Below are positions 51,178 through 61,862 of a stretch of DNA of 64,000 bases, one piece after another. The notes beneath the pieces were generated by a model, which saw only the letters and a program-made list of their open reading frames with translations, had not been told where the DNA came from and did no database searches. Both the position numbers and the translations under genes were made by a program. This stretch comes from Anisakis pegreffii (taxonomy: Eukaryota > Nematoda > Chromadorea > Rhabditida > Anisakidae): the NCBI GenBank assembly GCA_035041965.1, contig JAPYMA010001532.1, positions 1-64,000 of the forward strand, written 5' to 3'. Every line of letters starts with the position of its first letter. The first letter of the stretch is position 1.

Positions 51178-51391
51178 GTGATTGCTGCAGTTCTTACTGG
51201 AGTGTTTAAGCCAGATGTTTTACCACTTTACTAAACCGAATACCTCATAAGTCAATGCTTTGTGAACAGTTCCTGATTATTAGACGTTCAATTTCGTTGT
51301 TAAGATCACCATGCCACACTGAAGGATCACTTTAGCACAATTAGCCAGAAATTCAACACTAGAGTGCAATAAATGGTCGATGCTAATTCAG

Positions 51392-51748
51392 GAGGACTTG
51401 GAGGAACTGGTAAACCTGGCGCTGCGTTGAGTGGACGTGGTGGTCAGGATGGCGCGGCTGGGCGTAGTGGAGTGGGCGGCACTCCAGGCGCTGATGGTCA
51501 AGGCGCAACTAGTGCAGCTGGTCGCAGTGGAATGAGTGGTACTGGTAGACCTGGTGGACAGGTTGGTCCTGGAGTACGAACAGGTTCGTTTCAAAATTCA
51601 GCTGAATATACATTTCGATTATTATGTTCTTCCATCCGAAAAGCCTATCTGCGTCCCTTGTTCCATACTTTGGCACAATTTTCAGGAGGTAAAGATGGAT
51701 TTGTTGAACAGTCATTCTTAGGTGCTGACGGTTCTGCGTATATGACAG
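51392..51748 (+). CDS. Gly-rich cassette 1
   Basis: The Gly-rich exon 51392-51583 (192 bp) follows ATGCTAATTCAG. It codes GGLGGTGKPGAALSGRGGQD and ends GPGVRTG. The small exon 51686-51748 (63 bp; acceptor ACAATTTTCAG) codes GGKDGFVEQSFLGADGSAYM. Both exons are phase 1 to 1 and the intron is about 102 bp. In-frame stop TAA 51778-51780 lies 30 bp past the second donor. Confidence 0.6.
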
Positions 51749-51962
51749 GTGATTGCTGCAGTTCTTACTGGAGTGTTTAAGCCAGATGTTTTACCACTTT
51801 ACTAAACCGAATACCTCATAAGTCAATGCTTTGTGAACCGTTCATGATTATTAGACGTTCAATTTCGTTGTTAAGATCACCATGCCACACTGAAGGAACA
51901 GTTTAGCACAATTAGCCAGAAATTGACCACTAGAGTACGATAAATGGTCGATGCTAATTCAG

Positions 51963-52319
51963 GTGGACTTGGAGGAACTGGCAAACCTGGCGCTGCGTTG
52001 AGTGGACGTGGTGGTCAGGATGGCGCGGCTGGGCGTAGTGGAGTGGGCGGCACTCCAGGCGCTGATGGTCAAGGCGCAACTAGTGCAGCTGGTCGCAGTG
52101 GAATGAGTGGTACTGGTAGACCTGGTGGACAGGTTGGTCCTCGAGTACGAACAGGTCCGTTTCAAAATTCAGCTGAATATACATTTCGATTATTATGTTC
52201 TTCCATCCGAAAAGCCTATCTGCGTCCCTTGTTCCATACTTTGGCACAATTTTCAGGAGGTAAAGATGGATTTGTTGAACAGTCATTCTTAGGTGCTGAC
52301 GGTTCTGCGTATATGACAG
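51963..52319 (+). CDS. Gly-rich cassette 2
   Basis: Copy of cassette 1 shifted by 571 bp: Gly-rich exon 51963-52154, small exon 52257-52319. Its Gly-rich exon ends VGPRVRTG with donor GGTCCG instead of GGTTCG. These markers are shared only with cassette 7, which suggests gene conversion or non-local duplication. Confidence 0.6.
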
Positions 52320-52533
52320 GTGATTGCTGCAGTTCTTACTGGAGTGTTTAAGCCAGATGTTTTACCACTTTACTAAACCGAATACCTCATAAGTCAATGC
52401 TTTGCGAACCGTTCTTGATTATTAGGCGTTCAATTTCGTTGTTAAGATCACCATGCCACACTGAAGGAACAGTTTAGCACAATTAGCCAGAAATTGACCA
52501 CTAGAGTGCAATAAATGGTCGATGCTAATTCAG

Positions 52534-52787
52534 GTGGACTTGGAGGAACTGGTAAACCTGGCGCTACGTTGAGTGGACGTGGTGGTCAGGATGGTGCGGC
52601 TGGATGCAGTGGGATGAGCGGCGCTCCGGGCGCTGGTGGTCAGAGCGCAACTGGTGTAGCTGGTCGCAGTGGAATGAGTGGTACTGGTGGACCTGGTGGA
52701 CAAGTTGGTCCTGGAGTTCGAACAGGTTCGATTTGAAGTTCAGTTGAATATCATTCTTAGGTGCCGACCGTTCCGCGTATATGACAG
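52534..52787 (+). CDS. Gly-rich cassette 3, small exon truncated
   Basis: The Gly-rich exon 52534-52725 contains a Cys (AAGCSGMSG) where others have Arg. The following 100 bp of intron and the first half of the small exon are deleted. Only 27 bp (52761-52787, after ATCATTCTTAG) remain, coding GADRSAYMTG in phase 1 to 1. The intervening sequence would be only 35 nt, at or below the usual minimum for a nematode intron. Confidence 0.5.
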
Positions 52788-53002
52788 GTAATTGCTGCAA
52801 TTTTTACTAGAGTGTTTAAGCCAGATTTTTTACCAACTTAACTAATCCGAATGCCTCATGAGTCAACGCTTTGTGAAACGTTCTTGATTATTAGACGCTC
52901 AATTTCGTTGTTAAGATGACCATGCCACAGTGAAGGATTAGTTTAGCACAATTAGCCAGAAATTCAACACTAGAGTGCAATAAATGGTCGATGCTAATTC
53001 AG

Positions 53003-53359
53003 GAGGACTTGGAGGAACTGGTAAACCTGGCGCTGCGTTGAGTGGACGTGGTGGTCAGGATGGCGCGGCTGGGCGTAGTGGAGTGGGCGGCACTCCAGGC
53101 GCTGATGGTCAAGGCGCAACTAGTGCAGCTGGTCGCAGTGGAATGAGTGGTACTGGTGGACCTGGTGGACAGGTTGGTCCTGGAGTACGAACAGGTTCGT
53201 TTCAAAATTCAGCTGAATATACATTTCGATTATTATGTTCTTCCATCCGAAAAGCCTATCTGCGTCCCTTGTTCCATACTTTGGCACAATTTTCAGGAGG
53301 TAAAGATGGATTTGTTGAACAGTCATTCTTAGGTGCTGACGGTTCTGCGTATATGACAG
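53003..53359 (+). CDS. Gly-rich cassette 4
   Basis: Full-length cassette: Gly-rich exon 53003-53194, small exon 53297-53359. It differs from cassette 1 at few positions (GTGGPGG for GTGRPGG). Together with cassette 3 it forms the unit that is duplicated as cassettes 5 and 6. Confidence 0.6.
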
Positions 53360-53573
53360 GTGATTGCTGCAGTTCTTACTGGAGTGTTTAAGCCAGATGT
53401 TTTACCACTTTACTAAACCGAATACCTCATAAGTCAATGCTTTGCGAACCGTTCTTGATTATTAGGCGTTCAATTTCGTTGTTAAGATCACCATGCCACA
53501 CTGAAGGAACAGTTTAGCACAATTAGCCAGAAATTGACCACTAGAGTGCAATAAATGGTCGATGCTAATTCAG

Positions 53574-53827
53574 GTGGACTTGGAGGAACTGGTAAACCTG
53601 GCGCTACGTTGAGTGGACGTGGTGGTCAGGATGGTGCGGCTGGATGCAGTGGGATGAGCGGCGCTCCGGGCGCTGGTGGTCAGAGCGCAACTGGTGTAGC
53701 TGGTCGCAGTGGAATGAGTGGTACTGGTGGACCTGGTGGACAAGTTGGTCCTGGAGTTCGAACAGGTTCGATTTGAAGTTCAGTTGAATATCATTCTTAG
53801 GTGCCGACCGTTCCGCGTATATGACAG
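53574..53827 (+). CDS. Gly-rich cassette 5, small exon truncated
   Basis: Near-identical copy of cassette 3, 1,040 bp downstream: Gly-rich exon 53574-53765, remnant small exon 53801-53827. It has the same deletion and the same Cys-containing motif. Confidence 0.5.
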
Positions 53828-54042
53828 GTAATTGCTGCAATTTTTACTAGAGTGTTTAAGCCAGATTTTTTACCAACTTAACTAATCCGAATGCCTCATG
53901 AGTCAACGCTTTGTGAAACGTTCTTGATTATTAGACGCTCAATTTCGTTGTTAAGATGACCATGCCACAGTGAAGGATTAGTTTAGCACAATTAGCCAGA
54001 AATTCAACACTAGAGTGCAATAAATGGTCGATGCTAATTCAG

Positions 54043-54399
54043 GAGGACTTGGAGGAACTGGTAAACCTGGCGCTGCGTTGAGTGGACGTGGTGGTCAGGA
54101 TGGCGCGGCTGGGCGTAGTGGAGTGGGCGGCACTCCAGGCGCTGATGGTCAAGGCGCAACTAGTGCAGCTGGTCGCAGTGGAATGAGTGGTACTGGTGGA
54201 CCTGGTGGACAGGTTGGTCCTGGAGTACGAACAGGTTCGTTTCAAAATTCAGCTGAATATACATTTCGATTATTATGTTCTTCCATCCGAAAAGCCTATC
54301 TGCGTCCCTTGTTCCATACTTTGGCACAATTTTCAGGAGGTAAAGATGGATTTGTTGAACAGTCATTCTTAGGTGCTGACGGTTCTGCGTATATGACAG
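54043..54399 (+). CDS. Gly-rich cassette 6
   Basis: Near-identical copy of cassette 4, 1,040 bp downstream: Gly-rich exon 54043-54234, small exon 54337-54399. One visible difference lies just downstream (ATCAACATG for ATCACCATG near 54,527). Confidence 0.6.
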
Positions 54400-54613
54400 G
54401 TGATTGCTGCAGTTCTTACTGGAGTGTTTAAGCCAGATGTTTTACCACTTTACTAAACCGAATACCTCATAAGTCAATGCTTTGCGAACCGTTCTTGATT
54501 ATTAGGCGTTCAATTTCGTTGTTAAGATCAACATGCCACACTGAAGGAACAGTTTAGCACAATTAGCCAGAAATTCAACACTAGAGTGCAATAAATGGTC
54601 GATGCTAATTCAG

Positions 54614-54970
54614 GTGGACTTGGAGGAACTGGTAAACCTGGCGCTACGTTGAGTGGACGTGGTGGTCAGGATGGTGCGGCTGGACGCAGTGAGATGAGCG
54701 GCGCTCCGGGCGCTGGTGGTCAGGGCGCAACTGGTGCAGCTGGTCGCAGTGGAATGAGTGGTACTGGTAGACCTGGTGGACAGGTTGGTCCTCGAGTACG
54801 AACAGGTCCGTTTCAAAATTCAGCTGAATATACATTTCGATTATTATGTTCTTCCATCCGAAAAGCCTATCTGCGTCCCTTGTTCCATAGTTTTGCACAA
54901 TTTTCAGGAGGTAAAGATGGATTTGTTGAACAGTCATTCTTAGGTGCTGACGGTTCCGCGTATATGACAG
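54614..54970 (+). CDS. Gly-rich cassette 7
   Basis: Full-length cassette: Gly-rich exon 54614-54805, small exon 54908-54970. The first half resembles cassette 3/8 (GATLSGRGGQDGAAGRSEM). The end matches cassette 2 (VGPRVRTG, GGTCCG donor). It therefore looks like a recombinant of two cassette lineages. Confidence 0.6.
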
Positions 54971-55184
54971 GTGATTGCTGCAGTTCTTACTGGAGTGTTT
55001 AATCCAGATGTTTTACCACTTTACTAAACCGAATACCTCATAAGTCAATGCTTTGTGAACCGTTCTTGATTATTAGACGCTCAATTTCGTTGTTAAGATG
55101 ACCATGCCACAGTGAAGGATCAGTGTAGCACAATTAGCCAGAATTTGACCACTAGAGTGCAATAAATGGTCGATGCTAATTCAG

Positions 55185-55532
55185 GTGGACTTGGAGGAAC
55201 TGGTAAACCTGGCGCTACGTTGAGTGGACGTGGTGGTCAGGATGGTGCGGCTGGACGCAGTGGGATGAGCGGCGCTCCGGGCGCTGGTGGTCAGGGCGCA
55301 ACTGGTGTAGCTGGTCGCAGTGGAATGAGTGGTACTGGTGAACCTGGTGGACAAGTTGGTCCTGGAGTACGAACAGGTTCGTTTCGAAATTCAGCTGAAT
55401 ATACATTTCGATTACCATGTTCTTCCATCCGAAAAGCCTATTCTGCGTCCTTTGTTCCATACTTTCGCACAGAGTATGGAACAAAGGACGCAGAGTCATT
55501 CTTAGGTGCCGACCGTTCCGCGTATGTGACAG
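55185..55532 (+). CDS. Gly-rich cassette 8, acceptor replaced by a palindrome
   Basis: Gly-rich exon 55185-55376, ending GPGVRTG. In the intron the usual TTTTCAG acceptor and the start of the small exon are gone, replaced by an inverted copy of the adjacent intron sequence (55442-55494). A 27-bp remnant, 55506-55532, after TCATTCTTAG, could still be spliced in phase 1 to 1 (GADRSAYVTG). Confidence 0.5.
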
Positions 55533-55776
55533 GTAATTGCTGCAATTTTTACTGGGGTGTTTAAGCCAGTTTTTTCACCACCTTGACAAAACTGAATGCT
55601 TCATAACTCAACGTTTTGTACACCACTCGTGATTATCAGATGGTCAGTTTCATTGTTAAGATAAATGTACCTTAAAATTGATCATTATAATGGAATTGAT
55701 CACCTGCTAGTCAGTTCACATGAGGTCCCCAGAAGCTGAATTCTGTAAGTGCTTGAAAGGGTTGGAATTTTTTCAG

Positions 55777-55989
55777 CTGGACTTGGAGGTACCGGTAAAC
55801 CTGGTGCTGCTGGAAGTTCTGCACCGAGTGGACATGGTCAGGCTGGTGCGGCTGGACGTAATGAAATGGGCGGTGGTCAAGGCGCAACTAGTGCAGCTGG
55901 CCGCAGTCAAGGGCCAGCTGGGACAGCTGGAGTAGCTGGTAGTCAAGGACAGGCAGGTGAAGCCGGTAGCAGCGGAACGGCTACGGATG
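55777..55989 (+). CDS. Gly-rich exon, intermediate type
   Basis: After GAATTTTTTCAG a 213-bp phase 1 to 1 exon starts like type-1 cassettes (GLGGTGKPGAAGSSAPSGHG). It ends like type-2 exons (GPAGTAGVAGSQGQAG, then SSGTATDG before GTAAAG). It links the two cassette classes and may be their common ancestor or a recombinant. No functional small exon follows: the candidate at 56419 has damaged borders. Confidence 0.55.
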
Positions 55990-56418
55990 GTAAAGGTGGA
56001 TAAGTTCGCCATCATACTGTAGGGATGCCCGTACCAAAGAAGGGCTCTTTTTCTACCAAATGCAGTGAAACCGAATGATTCATTATCCGTTCACCAGTGA
56101 TTCAGATTCAATTGGGACATAACGCCGTCTGTTCGTAAACGTGCTTCAATCTACTACATTGAGATGAGTGAGATGAAAAAGAATCCTATCTACTTGTTGC
56201 GTCGAAAAAACCTTTTTGCGCCGAACCGCCTGTATGAGTAGCATACCGTATTTTTATAATAACCAGAGGTTCCGGAAAAGGCATATCCGTGCGTGGATGA
56301 AGAAAAAGCAGTTTCACAATTGAAATTGAAATCACTCCTGCAAGTAGCCGCTATTCTTTCGTTTTGATAAGGTGCACACCGGCTTTCAAAAATAGTAACA
56401 TCAGTGAATTCTTTTGAG

Positions 56419-56489
56419 CCTGGGGTGGTGCTGGACAAGAGCAGTCTTTTCTTGGCGGATCTCGCTCGTCCTACATGCAACATCAGTAG
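56419..56489 (+). pseudogene. Degenerate small exon of a type-2 cassette
   Basis: The sequence codes the module WGGAGQEQSFLGGSRSSYMQ. Its acceptor reads TTTTGAG instead of TTTTTCAG, and its donor reads C|ATCAGT where sister exons have C|GTCAGT. Splicing at both borders is probably lost. If included it would end at TAG 56487-56489. Confidence 0.5.
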
Positions 56490-56634
56490 AGTTTGCAAAT
56501 TTTTGCCCCATTGAGGATTTAACAGATTGACATAAAGTTCCTTGCTCCACTAATGTTCAATTGAGAATGCCTTTAGGGCGGATCGGATGAAACTATATTG
56601 TCGTCTGGGCAATGAACGAATGATATTGTTGCAG

Positions 56635-57521
56635 CTGGACGGAAAGGTACGGATTCCGCTGGTCAAGCTGGTACAAATGGGCCATACGGAGCAGGAGCGG
56701 GTGGCTCTGCTCCTGGTAGGCCTGGCCAGGGCGGACTGGTTGGAAGCGCTGGACAAGGCCGACCGGATGCAACTGGCCGCAGTGCATACACTGGACTTGA
56801 ACCAGCTGGGGCAGCTGGAGTAGTTGGTGGTCAAGGACAAACAGGTGGAGCTGGTAGTAGCGGAACGGCGGCAGGTGGTAAAGGTAACGAAGTTTGCAAC
56901 CATACCGAAGAATGCGCGAAACCGGAAAATTCGCACGCTTCTATTTTGTCAAATGCGGTAAAACCAACCGACCTGATCCGCGTTCAGAAATGGTAAAAAA
57001 CTGATCTGAGATTGTGCAGATACACTGAACAACCATTCCGTCTGTTGCATTACAATCTTTCGAATTACCGCAATGACATGAGCAGGAGAAACGATTCTAC
57101 CGTATAATTGGATTGACAACCTTTTTCATCATACCGCCGGCAAGAATATTTGCTCAACGCATATTCTTTCTGGCACCAAGCGGTTCGGACAGTCGCATAT
57201 TTTTCCAACGGAAGAACAAGAGAAAAGCTCAAAAATAATGAGATAAGACTGCATATATCAAACCGCAGCAATTACGAACATTTTCTGCGTTCATCAGATT
57301 GAGGACAATGATTTATGCTCTCTCGCAAAATGCTCGTGGATCGAAATTTTCAGGAACTCGTTTCCTGGCGGAGGAGCTTCGACTACTGTCTTTTTGAGTC
57401 GCACTTACATCTTAAGTAACAATGATCCAAAACTGCAACATAGATGAATCTTTTTCAGGGTGGGGTGGTGCTGGACTAGAGCAATCTTTCCTTGGTGGAT
57501 CTCGTTCATCCTACATGGAAC
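56635..57521 (+). CDS. Gly-rich cassette, type 2 copy 1
   Basis: The Gly-rich exon 56635-56877 (243 bp; acceptor ATTGTTGCAG, donor GGTAAAGG) codes AGRKGTDSAGQAG and ends SSGTAAGG. After a 581-bp intron comes the small exon 57459-57521 (63 bp; TTTTTCAG, donor C|GTCAGC), coding GWGGAGLEQSFLGGSRSSYM. Both are phase 1 to 1. This is the shortest type-2 Gly-rich exon. Confidence 0.55.
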
Positions 57522-57650
57522 GTCAGCAGAACTTGACAATTTTTGCCTCATTTTGAATTTTACAGATTGATATAGAATTCTTTGCTCCATTGATGTTCAA
57601 TCGAGGAGCCACTTTGTTGTATATGCAGTGAACGAGTGATCTTATTACAG

Positions 57651-58645
57651 CTGGATGGAAAGGTACGGGTTCCGCTGGCCAAGCTGGTACAGGTGCAAGC
57701 TATGGCGAAGGAGCGAGTGGCTCTGCTGCCGGACGATCTGGCCAGGGCGGACTGGTTGGAGGTGGTGGACAAGGTCAACCAGGTGCAGCAGGTCATGGTG
57801 CATTAAGCGGCTTCGGTGGAGCAAGCAGTCCAGGTAAAGCTGGTACAACTGGTGGAACTGGTGGAATAGGACAAGTGAGTGGAGTTGGGCGTAGTGCAAC
57901 GGCCGGTGGTTTCGGCGGAGACACTTACGTTGGTTCACCTGGCCGCGGTGGATTGAGCGATCCTGGAGGAGCAAGCGGTCAAGGGCCAGCTGGCGCAGCT
58001 GGAGTAGTTGGTGGTCAAGGACAAACAGGTGGAGGTGGCAGCAGCGGAACGGCGGCAGGTGGTAAAGGTAAGGAAATTAACTGTCATATCGAAAAAACGC
58101 ATGATTTCATAACAACACAAGTTTTGATTTTGCCAACCGTTAAAACAGACTGACGCCATCTGCGTTCAACATTGGTCAAAATTCGTCTGAAATTCTGCAC
58201 GAACAGTGAACAGTCAGTCCATCTGTTGCATTAGAATAATCCATTATATCAAACGTTTTTACGTCGAACCGTCAGCAAGTAAAATTGCTAAGAACTTGTT
58301 CTTCATGGCTCCAAGCGGTTCAGATGGTGGCATATTCATCAAACAACAAAGCACTGTAACAGCTCGAAAATAGTTAGATGAAGATTGCTCCTGTCAGTTT
58401 CTATCTACAAACATTTTGTGCGTCTGTCAAGCTCATGACAATGGAATGTTCCTGGAATAAAATATTCAGAAATTGTTCGCACTTGGGAATAAACGGCAAA
58501 GGAGCTTCATTCCTACCATTTTTAGATACATTTCGACCTCGAAGAACAATAATGCCAAATTATAACATACAGTAAGTTTTTTCAGGTTGGGGCGGCGCTG
58601 TACCAGAGCAGTCTTTTCTTGGTGGATCTCGTTCCTACATGCAAC
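57651..58645 (+). CDS. Gly-rich cassette, type 2 copy 2
   Basis: The Gly-rich exon 57651-58061 (411 bp, 137 codons' worth) is the longest. It contains GQPGAAGHGALSGFGGASSP and GGFGGDTYVGSPGRGGLSDP. Small exon 58586-58645 (60 bp) lacks one Ser compared with copy 1. All borders are phase 1. The sequence from the end of this Gly-rich exon onward is the start of the 1,109-bp duplication. Confidence 0.55.
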
Positions 58646-58785
58646 GTCAGTAGAGCATGACAAATTTTGCTTCGTTTACGATTTCACCTATCAGCATAAA
58701 ATTCTTTGCTCTATTAATGTTCAATTGAAGATGCTTTTACAGCAGATCGGATGGTGCAAATAGTGAAGAGGTGATATTATTGCAG

Positions 58786-59754
58786 CTGGACGGAAAGGTA
58801 CGGGTTCCGCCAGCCAAGCTGGTACAGGCGCAACTTATGGAACGGGAGGGAGTGGTTCTACTGTCGGTCGACCTGGCCAGGGCGGACTGGTTGGAGGTGG
58901 TGGACAAAGTCACGGTGGGTTCAGTGGAGCGAGCGGTCAAGGTAAAGCTGGTGCAGTTGATGGAGCTGGTGGACCAGGACAAGCGAGTGGAGTCGGGCGT
59001 GGTGGAATGGCTGGTGGTTTCGGTGGAAACACCTATGTTGGTTCACCTGGCCGCGGTGGATTGAGCAGATCCTGGAGGAACAAGCGGTCAAGGGCCAGCT
59101 GGCGCAGCTGGAGTAGTTGGTGGTCAAGGACAAACAGGTGGAGGTGGCAGCAGCGGAACGGCGGCAGGTGGTAAAGGTAAGGAAATTAACTGTCATATCG
59201 AAAAAACGCATGATTTCATAACAACACAAGTTTTGATTTTGCCAACCGTTAAAACAGACTGACGCCATCTGCGTTCAACATTGGTCAAAATTCGTCTGAA
59301 ATTCTGCACGAACAGTGAACAGTCAGTCCATCTGTTGCATTAGAATAATCCATTATATCAAACGTTTTTACGTCGAACCGTCAGCAAGTAAAATTGCTAA
59401 GAACTTGTTCTTCATGGCTCCAAGCGGTTCAGATGGTGGCATATTCATCAAACAACAAAGCACTGTAACAGCTCGAAAATAGTTAGATGAAGATTGCTCC
59501 TGTCAGTTTCTATCTACAAACATTTTGTGCGTCTGTCAAGCTCATGACAATGGAATGTTCCTGGAATAAAATATTCAGAAATTGTTCGCACTTGGGAATA
59601 AACGGCAAAGGAGCTTCATTCCTACCATTTTTAGATACATTTCGACCTCGAAGAACAATAATGCCAAATTATAACATACAGTAAGTTTTTTCAGGTTGGG
59701 GCGGCGCTGTACCAGAGCAGTCTTTTCTTGGTGGATCTCGTTCCTACATGCAAC
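58786..59754 (+). pseudogene. Gly-rich cassette, type 2 copy 3, frameshifted
   Basis: The Gly-rich exon 58786-59170 is 385 bp, one base too long. At about 59,068 it reads GAGCAGATCCTGG, while copy 4 reads GAGCAGTCCTGA and copy 2 GAGCGATCCTGG. Downstream of this insertion the frame leaves the Gly-rich reading. The small exon 59695-59754 is intact and identical to that of copy 2. If the exon is skipped, phase is preserved. Confidence 0.6.
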
Positions 59755-59894
59755 GTCAGTAGAGCATGACAAATTTTGCTTCGTTTACGATTTCACCTAT
59801 CAGCATAAAATTCTTTGCTCTATTAATGTTCAATTGAAGATGCTTTTACAGCAGATCGGATGGTGCAAATAGTGAAGAGGTGATATTATTGCAG

Positions 59895-61741
59895 CTGGAC
59901 GGAAAGGTACGGGTTCCGCCAGCCAAGCTGGTACAGGCGCAACTTATGGAACGGGAGGGAGTGGTTCTACTGTCGGTCGACCTGGCCAGGGCGGACTGGT
60001 TGGAGGTGGTGGACAAAGTCACGGTGGGTTCAGTGGAGCGAGCGGTCAAGGTAAAGCTGGTGCAGTTGATGGAGCTGGTGGACCAGGACAAGCGAGTGGA
60101 GTCGGGCGTGGTGGAATGGCTGGTGGTTTCGGTGGAAACACCTATGTTGGTTCAGCTGGCCGCGGTGGATTGAGCAGTCCTGAAGGAACAAGCGGTCAAG
60201 GGCCAGCTAGGGCAGCTGGAGCAGTTGGTGGTCATGGACAAACAGGTGGAGCTGGCAGCAGCGGAACGGCGGCAGGTGGTAAAGGTATGGAAATTTACTG
60301 TCATATCGAACGAACGCATGATTTTATAACAATACAATTTTTGGTTTTGCCAACCGCTAAAACAGATTGACGCCATCTGCGTTCAATAATGGTCAAAATT
60401 GATCTGAAGATCTGAACGTACAGTGAACAATCAGTCCGTCTGTTGCATTAGAATAATCCAATATATCACAGCGAAATGAGCAGCGAATCTGATAGGATAT
60501 TAGACTGAGCAACGTTTTTGCGTCGAACCATCAGCAGGTAAAATTACTCAGAACTTATTCTTCTTGGCTCCAAGCGGTTCGGATAGTGGCTTAAAGATAT
60601 GTGGCCATCTTCAATGAAAAGTAGGATAGCAGAGCAAGATACTGCCGACACTTAAAGGAGCGTATTGTGGAGGAAGAGGAGATGACTAACAGTAGAATTA
60701 AATGACGAGAAGATATATAAAAATAGGTTGCTGGCGGACTATTCAATAGATGTGGTGTTGGCGATGGGGTAGCGCTCCGTAGGTAGAGCTTTGGCAGCAT
60801 AGTATTAAATAAAAGAGTGTAGATCTTCCAGATATTGCTGAGAGTTTTCACAGCTTATAATATCAGATTGAGAATGTTTGTTCCTCGAATAACTCGGTCA
60901 ATACATGGCCTAGAGTTTGGAAAGCGAATAGTAGTACTAGCAAGAGGAATATTTGTGGTTAATATACTGAATTATTGAGACGTGATCTAATGGAGCAAAT
61001 GACGTATCATACAATACGACGAATTTGGGATCTGTAAAGGAAAATATAAGAAACAATTAATAAACAGCCTTGTGCGCCGCCGTCGGAGACGAAATTGTTG
61101 CTATTTCTGGATAAATAAGCTGAATAAGTTGCGATACCCGCAATCATTACAATTTAGTAGAATTGATAGAACTTTGATATCATTAGAATTTTGTGGATGC
61201 AAATTGAAATTAAGCTGCAAACTCAGGTGTGTACATATCAATCATGCGACAACGTTAGATATTTGGGATTAGGATGCAACTTGAATGTAAAGATGACACA
61301 TGCAATTTGAATACACTTTTATGAATGATGTTATCAGCTTGTATTGAGCTATTGAGAACTAACAAGATTCGTACGAGTTAATATTAAGAATGAACTAAAT
61401 CGCATTCCGCGACAAGTGTCATATTCTTCGGACAACAGAGCACTACAACAGCTCGAAAATAACCGTATGACGACTGCTCCTATCAATTTTCATCTGCAAG
61501 CATATCCTCCTTCCGTCAAGCCTATGACGATGAAATGTTTGTGGATCAAAACGTTTAAAATTTGTTGGCATTTGTAAACAAACGGCGAAGGATCCTTAGC
61601 CCTATCACTTTGTTTAGACGTATTTCGACCACAAACAATAATTGACCGGAATTATAACATATATTAATTTTTTTTCAGGTTGGGGCGGTGCTGGACCACA
61701 GCAATCTTTTCTTGGCGGATCTCGTTCATCCTACATGCAAC
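59895..61741 (+). CDS. Gly-rich cassette, type 2 copy 4
   Basis: The Gly-rich exon 59895-60278 (384 bp) keeps the frame. It contains GGFGGNTYVGSAGRGGLSSP and ends GTAAGG. Its intron is 1.4 kb because of an insertion at about 60,592-61,411. Small exon 61679-61741 (63 bp; TTTTTTTTCAG, donor C|GTTAGT) codes GWGGAGPQQSFLGGSRSSYM, with Q in place of E in the motif. Confidence 0.55.
60592..61411. mobile_element. Insertion of about 0.8 kb in a cassette intron
   Basis: The intron after copy 4 matches the introns of copies 2 and 3 up to GGATAGTGGC and again from CATATTC onward. In between lie about 820 bp with no counterpart in the sister introns. AGTG occurs at both edges and could be a short target duplication. 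No terminal inverted repeats, transposase or reverse transcriptase was recognised, and only short ORFs are present. It is thus a non-autonomous or decayed insertion, or unique DNA brought in by recombination. Confidence 0.5.
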
Positions 61742-61862
61742 GTTAGTATAACTTGACAATTAAAATTCCTTGCCCAATTAATGTTCAGTTGAGGATGCTT
61801 TTACAGCAAACCGGGTGGTACTACTCCGTTCTATGGGCAGCGAACGAATGATAGTGTTGCAG

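Noticed and set aside
50713..54500. Collagen assignment for the Gly-rich exons
   Set aside because: There is no strict Gly-X-Y periodicity, few GPP triplets and no collagen cysteine-knot pattern. Gly-rich modular protein is the safer description.
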